Assembly: GCA_035379945.1 (NCBI GenBank)
Contig: DAOSWG010000014.1
Location: 1 to 24,081 of the forward strand
Direction: 5' to 3'
Source: JAAYZB01 sp035379945
GTDB lineage: Bacteria; Bacillota_I; Bacilli_A; Izemoplasmatales; Hujiaoplasmataceae
Length of the DNA stretch: 24,081 nucleotides
Positions within the stretch are counted from its first letter, which is position 1, and each line of letters opens with the position of its first letter. This document shows, piece by piece, positions 1 to 8,763 of the stretch. The notes beneath the pieces are model-generated. The model worked only from the letters and a program-made list of their open reading frames with translations. It did not search any database and was not told where the DNA came from. The translations under genes and the position numbers were made by a program.

Positions 1-35
1 AATGGTTTATGAGATAATTGTTAAAAGGTGATATT

Positions 36-860
36 ATGGACAGATATCTCATCGCTATCGATTTGGATGGCACCTTGCTATATGATTTCGACACGATAAG
101 CGATAAAATGATTGATTTCATGCAAAAAGTCCAATCACAGGGACACCGGATAGTCATTGCCACCGGAAGACCTTTCCGGAGCTCCCGGTTCGTCTATGAA
201 AAATTCGGACTCGATACTCCTATAATCAATTACAATGGCGGTCTTGTCACCCATCCCGGGGACAAGACGTTTCCAATTGTCAATGTCACGGCCAGAAAGG
301 ACGCAATCATCGATATTTTCGAAAGCAATATCGAGCATATCCGCAACGCTTTCTGCGAGGTCAGGGACTCCATTTTCCTTTTCCGGGAAGAAAAAGAAAT
401 CGAACCTTTGCTTCATGTAGGAGGTTCGACCGGCATCCATGTCGGCCATCTCAAGGACACGCTAGTGGAAGATACGAACGGCGCCATCATCATCGGGAAA
501 CAGGGGCACGGGAAATACATCGCCGATTATGTCGATAAAAAATACAACGGGGAAATTTTAACAAGAATCTGGGATATCGAGGGGGAATACGACTCGATAG
601 TCGAAATCTACACCGAGGACTCCGATAAGGGAAAGGCTTTGAAATATGTCGCTGATTTACTCGGATATGAAAGAGCGAACGTAATTGCCATCGGCGACGG
701 CCATAACGACATCGGCATGCTTGCTTATGCCGGAATCGGCGCTGCCGTATCCAACAGCAACCCGGCGCTTCTGGAAACCGCGGATCTCATACTGCCGGGA
801 ACCGCCAGGGATGAGATCGTCGGATCTTTCCTTGGTGGTTATCTGAATATCGCCTGGTAA
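36..860 (+). CDS. Cof-type HAD-superfamily phosphatase
   Basis: Predicted cytosolic HAD hydrolase of the Cof (class IIB) type, 274 residues, a usual length. These enzymes dephosphorylate sugar phosphates, flavin precursors or similar small molecules; the substrate cannot be told here. Motif I is DLDGTLL near residue 9 (nucleophile and acid aspartates), motif II is the Thr in IATGR, motif III is the Lys in DKGKAL, and motif IV is GDGHND. The cap domain lies between motifs II and III. The ATG at 36 is chosen because AAAAGGTGAT sits just before it; an in-frame TTG at 18 has no such site. It is the only plus-strand gene at the left end and converges on ffh, sharing a terminator with it. Confidence 0.9.
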   Translation: MDRYLIAIDLDGTLLYDFDTISDKMIDFMQKVQSQGHRIVIATGRPFRSSRFVYEKFGLDTPIINYNGGLVTHPGDKTFPIVNVTARKDAIIDIFESNIEHIRNAFCEVRDSIFLFREEKEIEPLLHVGGSTGIHVGHLKDTLVEDTNGAIIIGKQGHGKYIADYVDKKYNGEILTRIWDIEGEYDSIVEIYTEDSDKGKALKYVADLLGYERANVIAIGDGHNDIGMLAYAGIGAAVSNSNPALLETADLILPGTARDEIVGSFLGGYLNIAW

Positions 861-863
861 AAC

Positions 864-890
864 AAAAGCCGGATTCCGGCTTTTTTATTT
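864..890. terminator. Bidirectional terminator between the HAD gene and ffh
   Basis: Perfect 9-bp stem AAAAGCCGG / CCGGCTTTT with loop ATT, followed by a T-run on both strands. It starts four bases after the HAD stop and lies ten bases beyond the ffh stop, so it can end both convergent transcripts. Confidence 0.88.
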
Positions 891-900
891 GTTCTGATTT

Positions 901-2274
901 TTATTTTTCATCGTCTTCCCCGGATCCGCCTAACATGCCAGCGCCGAATAGCCCTCTGCTTCCCGGTGCTTGCCGCAGTCCTGAAAGTTGTTTCATCATC
1001 TTCTGCTGTTTTTCTAGCATTCCAATCAACCGGTTGAGTTCGGTCTGGCTGCGGCCCGAACCGCTGGCAATCCTTCTTCTTCTTGAAGAACTGCGATCCA
1101 AAAGTTCCGGGTGGCTTCTTTCTTCAGGAGTCATCGAGCGGATCATTGCTTCGACATAAACAAGTTGTTTGTCATCGATTTTTTCGGAATTGGCCAGTTG
1201 AGACATTCCGGGAAGAAATTTCATAATCCCTGATAAGGCGCCCATCCTTTTAACCATTTTCAATTGTTTGAGAAGATCGTTGTAATTGAACTTGCCAGAC
1301 ATCATCTTTTCCATCATGGACATGGCTTCGGCTTCGTCGATTTCCTCGGTCGCTTTTTCGACCAAGGTCATGACATCGCCCATTCCCAGAATGCGGGATG
1401 CCATCCTTTCCGGATGAAACACTTCGATATCGTGAAGTTTTTCCCCGGTACCGGCGAATTTGATCGGGACACCAGTCACTTTTCTCACTGAAAGCGCGGC
1501 TCCGCCTCTGGTGTCGCCGTCGAGTTTTGTTAGAATGCATCCGGTAAGTCCGAGCTTCTCATGAAACGCCTCGGCAACGTTCACGACATCCTGTCCTGTC
1601 ATGGCGTCAACCGTCAAAAGAATTTCGTCCGGTTTGGTTTTTTTCTTGATGGCTTCAAGTTCGTCCATCAAAGTTTCGTTAACATGCAAACGGCCGGCGG
1701 TATCGATGATCACGAGATCGTATCCGGATGCCTTGGCTTCCTTCATGGCTTCGGACGCGATTTCTACCGGATCCTTTTTGTCTCCTAACGAAAAGACCGG
1801 AATATCCAGTTGTTTTCCCACAGTTTGCAATTGTTCAATGGCAGCCGGACGATAGATATCGGCGGCGACCAACAATGGTTTTCGTTCTTTGGTTTTTCTG
1901 AGAAGATTCGCCAGTTTGCCGGCGGTGGTAGTTTTTCCGGTTCCTTGAAGACCTACCATCATGATGACAGTCGGTTCGCCAGTACGGAAATTGATATCGG
2001 ATGTTTCCGAACCCATCAGTTTCACAAGTTCGTCGTTGACTATCTTCACGACCTGTTGATCGGGGTTGAGACCCTTGAGTATTTTCTCCCCGAATGCTAA
2101 AGTCTTGATTTCGTCGGTGAATTCCTTGACGACCTTGTAATTGACATCGGCTTCCAACAAGGAAAGACGGATTTCCCGGAGCATCTCCTCGATGTCGTTT
2201 TCATTGAGTCTGGCTTTTCCGACAAGACGCCGGAAAGCCATCTGGAAACGGCTTGTCAGATTTTCAAATGCCAT
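901..2274 (-). CDS. ffh: Signal recognition particle GTPase Ffh (SRP54)
   Basis: Protein part of the bacterial SRP. It binds 4.5S/6S RNA and signal sequences on ribosomes and docks with FtsY at the membrane. The N domain is followed by the GTPase domain with the P-loop GLQGTGKTTT, DTAGRL and TKLD. The C-terminal M domain carries KRMGALSGIMKFLPGM and the RNA-binding SRRRRIASGSG motif, then a Met-rich tail with the usual glycines. The ATG at 2274 gives MAFENL, the canonical family start, 457 residues. An in-frame TTG at 2286 would overlap ylxM but lacks a spaced ribosome site. The ylxM stop lies four bases upstream, so translation is probably coupled. Confidence 0.97.
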   Translation of the reverse strand: MAFENLTSRFQMAFRRLVGKARLNENDIEEMLREIRLSLLEADVNYKVVKEFTDEIKTLAFGEKILKGLNPDQQVVKIVNDELVKLMGSETSDINFRTGEPTVIMMVGLQGTGKTTTAGKLANLLRKTKERKPLLVAADIYRPAAIEQLQTVGKQLDIPVFSLGDKKDPVEIASEAMKEAKASGYDLVIIDTAGRLHVNETLMDELEAIKKKTKPDEILLTVDAMTGQDVVNVAEAFHEKLGLTGCILTKLDGDTRGGAALSVRKVTGVPIKFAGTGEKLHDIEVFHPERMASRILGMGDVMTLVEKATEEIDEAEAMSMMEKMMSGKFNYNDLLKQLKMVKRMGALSGIMKFLPGMSQLANSEKIDDKQLVYVEAMIRSMTPEERSHPELLDRSSSRRRRIASGSGRSQTELNRLIGMLEKQQKMMKQLSGLRQAPGSRGLFGAGMLGGSGEDDEK

Positions 2275-2278
2275 CTTT

Positions 2279-2602
2279 TCACTCAACCTTTTCCATTTCC
2301 CGGAAAAGATCGAGCAGTTCTTCTTTCTTTAATCCGGGATTTATCTGTTTAAGAATCGCCAATCTTTTTTCTTTTTTGGCGAGCAGCGACAGTTTATTTT
2401 CGTTGTATTCGAGAATCTCGGTGACGTTTTTGATTTGTTCGTGCACCGCATTACGGCTCACATCCATGATTTTGGCGATTTCGGAGAGCGAATAATCGTC
2501 AAAATAATAATAAGTGTAATAAGACCGTTGCTTGTCGGTCAAAAGGCATCCGTATAGATCGTATAATTTGTTCATGCGGATTTTTTCATCAATCTGTTCC
2601 AT
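2279..2602 (-). CDS. ylxM: YlxM-family SRP-associated helix-turn-helix protein
   Basis: 107-residue protein of the UPF0122/YlxM family, normally encoded just before ffh in Firmicutes, as here. In streptococci YlxM binds SRP components and modulates SRP GTPase activity (family knowledge). The sequence shows a sigma-factor region-4-like HTH: YYFDDYSLSEIAKIMDVSR followed by NAVHEQIKNV, then a charged helical C-terminus. The start at 2602 is an ATG nine bases after the ftsY stop; its ribosome site CAGGAG lies in the last ftsY codons. The stop TGA is four bases before the ffh ATG. Confidence 0.93.
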   Translation of the reverse strand: MEQIDEKIRMNKLYDLYGCLLTDKQRSYYTYYYFDDYSLSEIAKIMDVSRNAVHEQIKNVTEILEYNENKLSLLAKKEKRLAILKQINPGLKKEELLDLFREMEKVE

Positions 2603-2611
2603 GGTTAATTT

Positions 2612-3589
2612 TCACTCCTGTTCGAAAAAATCGGCGAATAAGCCGTATATGTAATTTTCAATATCGAAATAATCCAGATCGGTGATTTGTTCGCCGAGCC
2701 CCACAAAACTGATCGGAATTCCGAGTTCGTTTCTGATGGCCAGGACTATTCCGCCTTTGGCGGTTCCGTCTAGTTTGGTCAGAATGATCCCGGTTATGTC
2801 CGTCACTTCGCTGAACACCCGGGCCTGGTTGAGACCGTTTTGTCCGGTGGTGGCGTCCACCACCAGATATGTCTCGTAAACCGCTCCGGGCAATTCCCGT
2901 TTGATGGTCCGATTCATCTTGTCGAGTTCCTTCATCAAGTTGACCTTGTTTTGCAAGCGCCCGGCCGTGTCAATCAACAGCACGTCGATATTGTTTTTTT
3001 TGGCTTCGCGGATGGCATCGAAAATCACGCTTGAAGGATCGCTTCCGGCCGGTTTGACAACTACCGGACACGATACTCTGTCACCCCAGATTTTCAACTG
3101 GTCGATGGCTCCGGCTCTGAAAGTGTCAGCTGCGGCCATCATCACGGTTTTACCTTCCGCCTTGATTTTATACGCCAGTTTGCCGATCGATGTTGTTTTT
3201 CCGGTTCCGTTGACCCCGACAAACAACAATATCGTTGGCCCCGTCGGGTTGTAGCGGATATTCGTGTCAACCAGCTCGCCTTTCAAATACAATTCGAACA
3301 TCTTGTCGACGATCATGGCTTCCAATTCCTTCGGATCCGCGATCTTTTTTTTCGCCACATCCTGTTTCAGGGAAGCAATGAATCCGATGGCGGTGTCGAC
3401 GCCGATGTCAGCCGTGATGAATATTTCTTCCAGTTTGTCGAAAAGTGCATCCCCGATTTCCGGCGAACTTTCGATCAACTGTCTTATGTTTGACAGAGAG
3501 CCGGTTCTGGTTTTTGCCATGCCGAGGCGGTATTTTTCCTTTTTTATCCGGTTTTGTTTATTGCCGAAGATATTTTGGAAGACGCCCAT
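2612..3589 (-). CDS. ftsY: SRP receptor GTPase FtsY
   Basis: Membrane-docking receptor for SRP, partner of Ffh. At 325 residues it is the short Gram-positive form without the long acidic A domain; the N-terminus has only a short basic stretch before the NG domain. The GTPase motifs are GVNGTGKTTSIGKLA, DTFRAGA, DTAGRL and TKLDGTAKGG, and the end ..GLGEQITDLDYFD is typical. The ATG at 3589 has GGGGTGAGGT just upstream. It heads ftsY-ylxM-ffh, so both SRP GTPases are co-transcribed. An extended -10 promoter lies about 30 bases upstream. Confidence 0.97.
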   Translation of the reverse strand: MGVFQNIFGNKQNRIKKEKYRLGMAKTRTGSLSNIRQLIESSPEIGDALFDKLEEIFITADIGVDTAIGFIASLKQDVAKKKIADPKELEAMIVDKMFELYLKGELVDTNIRYNPTGPTILLFVGVNGTGKTTSIGKLAYKIKAEGKTVMMAAADTFRAGAIDQLKIWGDRVSCPVVVKPAGSDPSSVIFDAIREAKKNNIDVLLIDTAGRLQNKVNLMKELDKMNRTIKRELPGAVYETYLVVDATTGQNGLNQARVFSEVTDITGIILTKLDGTAKGGIVLAIRNELGIPISFVGLGEQITDLDYFDIENYIYGLFADFFEQE

Positions 3590-3616
3590 TCATACCTCAC
3601 CCCGTTCATCAAAAAC

Positions 3617-3625
3617 ATTATATCA
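3617..3625 (-). promoter_or_regulatory. Extended -10 promoter for ftsY-ylxM-ffh
   Basis: Minus strand reads TGATATAAT, a perfect extended -10 (TGn-TATAAT). No good -35 hexamer is found 16-18 bases upstream (ATCCCA). It is correctly placed ahead of the ftsY start. Confidence 0.7.
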
Positions 3626-3651
3626 TACTTTCGCCGGCTTGGGATATCATA

Positions 3652-3683
3652 AAAGACATCCGCCTTTCTTGGGCGAATGTCTT
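3652..3683 (-). terminator. Terminator of topA
   Basis: On the minus strand AAGACATTCGCC and GGCGGATGTCTT form a stem of about 11-12 bp with one G-U pair and a 7-base loop, followed by TTTTATG. It begins six bases after the topA stop. Confidence 0.82.
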
Positions 3684-3688
3684 ATGGC

Positions 3689-5555
3689 TTATTTGTCTGT
3701 TTCGTATCCGCATTTTTCCGTATCGAGACAAATTGTTTTCCCTTGCTTGTCTTTGACGAGCGGTTGCCCGCAGGAAGGACAAGGGGCGTTTATGGAAGTG
3801 TACGGAGCAATATATTTGCATTTCGGGTAATTGCTACAACCGTAGAATTTTTTCCCTTTGTTTTTGCCTTTTCCGGCTGTTCTTTCGACCAATGTCCCTT
3901 TGTGGCAGGAAGGACAGACTATTCCAGTGTCAAACGGTTTCGGACGTGTGACGGCTGATTCCGGTTTCGGTTTGATGTATTTGCATTTCGGATAATTGCT
4001 GCAAGCTTCGAAGTCTCCATATTTTCCGTGCTGGTAAACCATCTTCGATCCGCATTTCGGACACAATTCGCCGGTTTCCTTCGGTTTGATCTTTTTCATA
4101 TCCTTGAAAGCTTTGTCCACCAGCGGCTGAAAGTAATGGTAGAATTTGTCAAGGGTTTCCACCGGATACTTTTCGCCTTCGGCGATCGCGTCGAGAGTCT
4201 CTTCCATCTGTTTGGAAAAATTGGCGGTCACGAGCGTCTTGAAATATTGGTCCAGTTGTTCGATCGTTATTCTTCCCTGTTCGGTCGGAATGAATTTCTT
4301 CTCTTTTAGTGTTACATATCGCCGCTGTTTGATGATTTGGATCGTCTGGGCATAGGTCGACGGCCGGCCGATGCCGAGATCTTCCATCTCTTTGATGAGT
4401 CTGGCTTCGGTATAACGGGCCGGCGGCTGAGTTTCCAACCGGATCTTCTCGATCGATTCGGCTTCCAAATTGGTACCTTTTTCCAACGGCGGCAGTTTGG
4501 ATTTTTCTTCTCCCCCGTCGTATCTGCCGTATATTTTGAGATATCCGTCGAACAATTGTTTGGACCCGGAAGCCTGGAATATTGAATTGTTGTTTGCCAG
4601 TTCAACCGTTGTCTGTTCGTAAACGGACGATTTCATCAAGGACGCCATGGCACGGGAATAAATCATCCTGTATAGTCTATAATCGTCGTTTTGAAGATAA
4701 GGCTTTATCTCTTCCGGCGTCAGTTTGCAATCGGTCGGCCGGATAGCCTCGTGGGCTCCCTGGACATTGTCCTTTTTCATCGAATGCTTGGGCGATCCGA
4801 GGTATTCCTTTCCAAAAGTCTCCACAATGTTTTGTTGGGCGTTTTGAACGAAAACGTCGGATAAGCGGTCAGAATCGGTACGCATGTATGTGATGAGACC
4901 GACATGGTCTTTCCCGATTGGAAGACCTTCATATAGACGCTGTGCTATCTGCATAGTCTTGGAAGGAGAGAATCCGAGCCTCGTGGATGCTTCCTGTTGT
5001 AATGTCGATGTGATGAATGGCGGCTTGCTTGGTATCTGTTTCTGCTTAACTTCCACCGACGAAACATTGAATTCCTTGCCAAGCGACGCGATAATCGCGT
5101 CGGCTTCTTCCGCCGATGAAATCCTGGATCNNNNNNNNNNNNNNNNNNNNNNNNNNNNNNNNNNNNNNNNNNNNNNNNNNNNNNNNNNNNNNNNNNNNNN
5201 NNNNNNNNNNNNNNNNNNNNNNNNNNNNNNTCACCGGCTTATCCTTGATGTCGAGGGTTTCTTTCAAATGCCAGCTGATGGCTTCCCCTTCCCGGTCCGG
5301 GTCGGTTGCCAGCAACAACTCGTCGCATTTTTGCATTGCGTCGTTAAGCTCGCGTACAGTTTCCTTTTTCTCCGGCAACACTTTGTATTCCGGTTTGAAA
5401 TCATGTTCGATGTCGATTCCCAAACCGCCGGGTCCGGAAATTGCCAAATCCCTGATATGGCCTTTGGAAGATTTGACGATGTAGTCTGGTCCCAGGTATT
5501 GGCCGATCGTTTTCGATTTGGCCGGCGATTCGACGATAACTAGTTTTTCGGACAT
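3689..5555 (-). CDS. topA: DNA topoisomerase I (interrupted by an assembly gap)
   Basis: Type IA topoisomerase that relaxes negative supercoils. The first 108 residues carry the Toprim domain: IVESPAKSKTI, GHIRDL and the metal-binding DPDREGEAI. After the gap the frame resumes before PPFITSTLQQEA. The catalytic tyrosine is in GLITYMRTDSDR (codon 4886-4888), followed by GRPSTYA. Three C-terminal tetracysteine zinc ribbons are visible (CPKC..CSNYPKC, CPSC..CSNYPKC, CPSC..CLDTEKC). The two sides of the 100-N run are in different frames, and about 110 residues are missing by comparison with the family, so the real gap is near 330 bp. This is not a real frameshift. Start at 5555 with GGGGAGA upstream and a consensus promoter. 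Confidence 0.95.
5131..5230. other. Assembly gap in topA (100 N)
   Basis: Run of exactly 100 N, a scaffolding convention. The topA reading frame changes across it, and the Toprim-to-tyrosine segment is incomplete, so its true length differs from 100. Confidence 0.97.
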
Positions 5556-5580
5556 TGATATCTCCCCTTTCCTTGTTAAT

Positions 5581-5609
5581 AATATATCGAGTAGCCCTGG
5601 TCTTGTCAA
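5581..5609 (-). promoter_or_regulatory. Sigma-A type promoter of topA
   Basis: Minus strand TTGACA (5604-5609), 17-base spacer, TATATT (5581-5586). Transcription should start near 5574, about 20 bases before the topA ATG at 5555. Confidence 0.85.
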
Positions 5610-5654
5610 TGATTTTCGCTTGAAAAAAACGGCCTTGTAACAGCCTTAAATAGC

Positions 5655-5674
5655 TAATAATTTATAAATTATTA
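5655..5674. repeat. 20-bp perfect AT-only palindrome upstream of the topA promoter
   Basis: TAATAATTTA followed directly by its reverse complement TAAATTATTA, with no mismatch and no loop. It lies 46 bp upstream of the topA -35 and 14 bp past the prmC terminator. It could be a protein site or a supercoil-sensitive melting or cruciform site; function is unknown. Confidence 0.6.
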
Positions 5675-5687
5675 AAAGGAAAAAGAA

Positions 5688-5707
5688 ATTCCCGGGATTC
5701 CGGGAAT
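5688..5707 (-). terminator. Terminator of the gdpP/rplI-dnaB-prfA-prmC unit
   Basis: ATTCCCGG / CCGGGAAT 8-bp perfect stem with a four-base loop. On the minus strand it is followed by TTTCTTTTTCC. It starts five bases beyond the prmC stop. Confidence 0.85.
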
Positions 5708-5712
5708 CTGAT

Positions 5713-6570
5713 TTATCTTTTGACAACGAATGTCATCCTGTCTCTTCCCTGCATGTCCTTCTTGGTGTAAGTTTCACAGTCGGGAAAATATTCTTTGGCG
5801 ATATTCCTTAATAAGATTGCCTTGTCGTACCCGTGCTCGAAAGCGATCAGGAAGCGTTCCGACAGATAGTCTTTCGCCTCTTTCAGGATCTCACGGTGAA
5901 ATCTGAGACCGTCGTCGCCGCCGTAGAGGGCGACCGACGGTTCGTTGTCGGCGATGATCCTCGGCACATTTTCGTTTTCGGGAATGTAAGGCGGGTTCGA
6001 GACGATGACATTGAATTTGATCTGCGGAATGCCCTTGAAAATATCTCCGTTATGAAAATCGATCTCGGCTTTCATCCGGTGGGCGTTTTCCTTTGCCACT
6101 TCGAGCGCCTCTTTGCTGATATCGGTCGCGTGAACGATGTATTTCGGCTCTTCTTTCTTTAAAGCGATGGCGATGCATCCCGAGCCGGTGCCGATATCAA
6201 GCACCCTGATATTTTGCTCACCACAAAATATTTCGTCAGTAAGTGACAATACGTTTTCCACAAGTTCCTCGGTTTCGAATCTTGGAATGAGGACCGAATC
6301 GTTCACTATGAAATCATAACCGTAAAATGAAACGTGTCCGATCACGTACTGGACCGGTTTGCCCTTCACCAGATATTCGTCCAGGGCTTTGAAGAATCTG
6401 ATCTGGTCCGATTCCGGCATGGCGTCGCGATAATGTAAATAAAGTCCCGTTTGGGACAATCCCGAAAATTCCAGCATCAGCAGTTCAACGGCAGATTCCT
6501 CCAAACCGATCTGACGAGCCTGTTTTTTCGCTTTCTTCAAGATTCCCTCGTAAGTGGGTTCGCTTCTCAT
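5713..6570 (-). CDS. prmC: Peptide chain release factor N5-glutamine methyltransferase PrmC
   Basis: Methylates the glutamine of the GGQ loop of release factors using S-adenosylmethionine. 285 residues, usual length. An N-terminal helical substrate-recognition domain ends near VQYVIGHVSFYGYDF; the Rossmann methyltransferase core has LIPRFETEELV, the SAM-binding DIGTGSGCIAIAL and the catalytic NPPY motif (VSNPPYIPENE). The start ATG overlaps the prfA stop as ATGA, so enzyme and its substrate RF1 are translationally coupled, the common arrangement. It is last in its transcription unit. Confidence 0.97.
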   Translation of the reverse strand: MRSEPTYEGILKKAKKQARQIGLEESAVELLMLEFSGLSQTGLYLHYRDAMPESDQIRFFKALDEYLVKGKPVQYVIGHVSFYGYDFIVNDSVLIPRFETEELVENVLSLTDEIFCGEQNIRVLDIGTGSGCIAIALKKEEPKYIVHATDISKEALEVAKENAHRMKAEIDFHNGDIFKGIPQIKFNVIVSNPPYIPENENVPRIIADNEPSVALYGGDDGLRFHREILKEAKDYLSERFLIAFEHGYDKAILLRNIAKEYFPDCETYTKKDMQGRDRMTFVVKR

Positions 6571-7631
6571 TTGGCTTCCATATTCCTTTTTTGTTCTTCG
6601 GCTACAAGGGCTTCGATAATCGGATCGAGTTTTCCTTCGATGACCCGGTCGAGTTGTTGGATGGTGAAACCGATCCGATGGTCGGTCACCCGGTTCTGGG
6701 GATAATTGTAAGTTCGGATTTTTTCCGAGCGGTCGCCGGTTCCGATCTTGCTTTTGCGCTCCTTGCCCTCTTTGTCCAATTTTTCCTGAAGCATTTTGTC
6801 ATAAAGACGGGAGCGGAGAATTTTCAAAGCCGACGCTTTGTTTTCGTGCTGGCTCTTGCCATCCTGGCATTGGACCACCAATCCAGACGGAATATGGGTC
6901 AGCCTGACGGCTGATTTGGTCGTGTTGACCGACTGCCCTCCCGGCCCGGAAGAACAAAAGGTGTCGACTCGCACATCCTCCATGTCAACATCGAAATCCA
7001 TTTCCTCCGCTTCCGGAACCACCAAGACAGTAGCGGTCGATGTATGGATTCTCCCTTGTGATTCGGTTTGGGGAACCCTTTGGACGCGGTGGACACCCGA
7101 CTCGTATTTCATCAGCGAATAAACTCCATCGCCTTTGATCATGAATTCGATCTGGCTGTAGCCTCCGGCTTCCGCCGGTTCGGCGTATAAGACTTCCACT
7201 TTCCAGCCTTTGGCTTCGGCATATTTGACATACATGCGGAAAAGATCGCCGCCGAAAATATTTCCTTCGTCGCCTCCTGCCGCACCGCGGATTTCCACGA
7301 TGACGTTTTTCTCGTCGTTCGGGTCCTTCGGTACCAGCATGATCTCCAACTCCGATTCGGTGTCGAGGATTTTCTGCTGGAGTTCTTCCAGTTCCAATTC
7401 GGCCATCTCCCGGATTTCCGGATCCTGATCTTTCTGCATGGACTTCACGGCACGAATTTGTTTTTGAAGATCCAGGTATTCCCGATACTTCACAACAAAT
7501 TTTTCCAGCGAACTGAGTTCTTTTGCCAATTCGGTGGCCTTTTTGATGTCGGTCGACACAGCGGGATCCATGAGTTGTTTGCTTATTTCATTGTATTTGG
7601 ACTCGATCTGGTCCAGACGTTCCGTAAGCAT
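6567..7631 (-). CDS. prfA: Peptide chain release factor 1
   Basis: RF1 recognises UAA and UAG and triggers peptide release. 354 residues. The N-terminal helical domain is followed by the codon-recognition region with PQT in RVPQTESQGRIHTS, which fits the RF1 P-x-T tripeptide and not the RF2 S-P-F. The GGQ motif is in SSGPGGQSVNTT, the substrate of PrmC. The basic stretch after it (KIRTYNYPQNRVTDHR) is typical. Start ATG at 7631 with AAGGAAGG eight bases upstream. It lies between dnaB and prmC, 46 bases after dnaB, with no terminator between. Confidence 0.97.
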   Translation of the reverse strand: MLTERLDQIESKYNEISKQLMDPAVSTDIKKATELAKELSSLEKFVVKYREYLDLQKQIRAVKSMQKDQDPEIREMAELELEELQQKILDTESELEIMLVPKDPNDEKNVIVEIRGAAGGDEGNIFGGDLFRMYVKYAEAKGWKVEVLYAEPAEAGGYSQIEFMIKGDGVYSLMKYESGVHRVQRVPQTESQGRIHTSTATVLVVPEAEEMDFDVDMEDVRVDTFCSSGPGGQSVNTTKSAVRLTHIPSGLVVQCQDGKSQHENKASALKILRSRLYDKMLQEKLDKEGKERKSKIGTGDRSEKIRTYNYPQNRVTDHRIGFTIQQLDRVIEGKLDPIIEALVAEEQKRNMEAK

Positions 7632-7677
7632 TGGTAATACCTTCCTTTTGATGTTTTCGGTTAAAAAAACCGGGTGA

Positions 7678-8301
7678 TCAGAATTCGTCGCCCGGCTGTC
7701 TGTCTTCGTATCCGCCTTCAGGCGCGCTCACATAGAGATTGCTGAAAGTCGAAACGTTGGGATTGAACAACAATTCAAAATCGCCGATGACGCCGGAACG
7801 GTTCTTGGCGATGTTGATTTCCACGTGATTCTTCTTGGTTGTTTCTTTGTCGTAATAGTCTTCCCTGTACATAAGCAAAATGATNNNNNNNNNNNNNNNN
7901 NNNNNNNNNNNNNNNNNNNNNNNNNNNNNNNNNNNNNNNNNNNNNNNNNNNNNNNNNNNNNNNNNNNNNNNNNNNNNNNNNNNNTCCTTGACGATGTTGA
8001 CATAATTCAACAGATTGGCTGCGGAAGGAACGGCATTGATAAGATCAGTGACATAGTCGGCTCCGCCGGCCTGGGTCAGAAGATTCTGGCTTTCCAAGCG
8101 GTCGATCAGCGTGGTATAGTCAATCGCCACCCCTTCTTGGAAAAGGCTCTTCATGGCCCGGAATATAACTTGGTGATTGGGCGAAAAGAAATCCATGTCC
8201 TGCAATTTGTCGATGATCGTTTTCATTGACCCCTGGTCAAAAAAGACGGATCCGAGCACCGCTTCTTCGGCTTCGATATTCTGTGGGACCTTTTTTTCCA
8301 T
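7678..8301 (-). CDS. dnaB: Replicative DNA helicase DnaB (interrupted by an assembly gap)
   Basis: Hexameric 5'-3' replication-fork helicase (called DnaC in B. subtilis). Visible are the N-terminal DnaG-interacting domain (about 105 residues: VPQNIEAEEAVLGSVF, DRLESQNLL) and the last 68 residues, beginning near LLMYREDYYDKETTKKN and containing the DnaB hallmark IAKNRSGVIG. The whole RecA-like ATPase core with Walker A and B is hidden. The family is about 450 residues, so about 270 residues (near 800 bp) are missing behind the 100 N. Start ATG at 8301 follows AGGGAGG, 12 bases after the rplI stop. Confidence 0.93.
   Translation of the reverse strand: MEKKVPQNIEAEEAVLGSVFFDQGSMKTIIDKLQDMDFFSPNHQVIFRAMKSLFQEGVAIDYTTLIDRLESQNLLTQAGGADYVTDLINAVPSAANLLNYVNIVKXXXXXXXXXXXXXXXXXXXXXXXXXXXXXXXXXXIILLMYREDYYDKETTKKNHVEINIAKNRSGVIGDFELLFNPNVSTFSNLYVSAPEGGYEDRQPGDEF
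7885..7984. other. Assembly gap in dnaB (100 N)
   Basis: Exactly 100 N. Flanking frames happen to agree, but the complete ATPase domain is absent, so the true gap should be near 800 bp. Confidence 0.97.
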
Positions 8302-8313
8302 TTTCGTCCTCCC

Positions 8314-8763
8314 TTATGCTTCTTCTTCCAATACTTGAAGACTGATATTGGCTGTAACGTCCTTGTGGAGTTTCACCGGTACTTTGAAAACGCCGAGGGA
8401 ATGGATGTTGTTATCCAGAACGATTTTGCGTTTGTCGAGATCGATATTGTATTCGCGTTTGTATTCATCGGCGATTTGTTTGGAACTGACCGCTCCGAAC
8501 AATTTGCCTGATTCTCCGATCTTGACATAGATTTTGATCGGACTGTTTTCGATTTCCTCTTTCATCTTCTGCGCTTCTTCAAGCTCCAGCTCCGACAATC
8601 TTTCCTGTTTGGCCTTTTCTTCCTCAAGCGCTCTCAGGTTGGCCGGAGAGGCATCGATCGCCTGTTTGGAACTTAGCAGATAATTACCGTATCCGCTAGC
8701 CACTTCGATGATGTCGTTCTTCTTGCCTTTGCCTCTGACGTCTTTTACCAGGATTATTTTCAT
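8314..8763 (-). CDS. rplI: 50S ribosomal protein L9 (internal, possibly free, start)
   Basis: Complete 149-residue L9, the same length as in B. subtilis. The N-terminal domain begins MKIILVKDVRGKGKKNDIIEVASGYGNYLL, shown here only as its key pattern of KDV-GKG-GY-NYLL; a long helix rich in Glu/Lys follows, then the C-terminal domain with LFGAVSSKQIA. It lies in the same frame as gdpP with no stop between. The ATG at 8763 has a full AAGGAGG eight bases upstream, so free L9 can be made as well as the fusion product. L9 binds 23S rRNA near the L1 stalk. The dnaB start follows after 12 bases. Confidence 0.9.
   Translation of the reverse strand: MKIILVKDVRGKGKKNDIIEVASGYGNYLLSSKQAIDASPANLRALEEEKAKQERLSELELEEAQKMKEEIENSPIKIYVKIGESGKLFGAVSSKQIADEYKREYNIDLDKRKIVLDNNIHSLGVFKVPVKLHKDVTANISLQVLEEEA

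Noticed and set aside
2275..2286. TTG start for ffh overlapping ylxM
   Set aside because: Ribosome site would touch the TTG; the ATG at 2274 gives the canonical MAFENL start.
5046..5130. Apparent frameshift in topA between the N- and C-terminal parts
   Set aside because: The frame change falls on a 100-N run whose length is a convention; both flanks are intact topA.
7632..7677. CGGTT-T5-AACCG in the dnaB-prfA gap as a terminator
   Set aside because: Stem is only 5 bp and the T-run lies in the loop; not a credible terminator.
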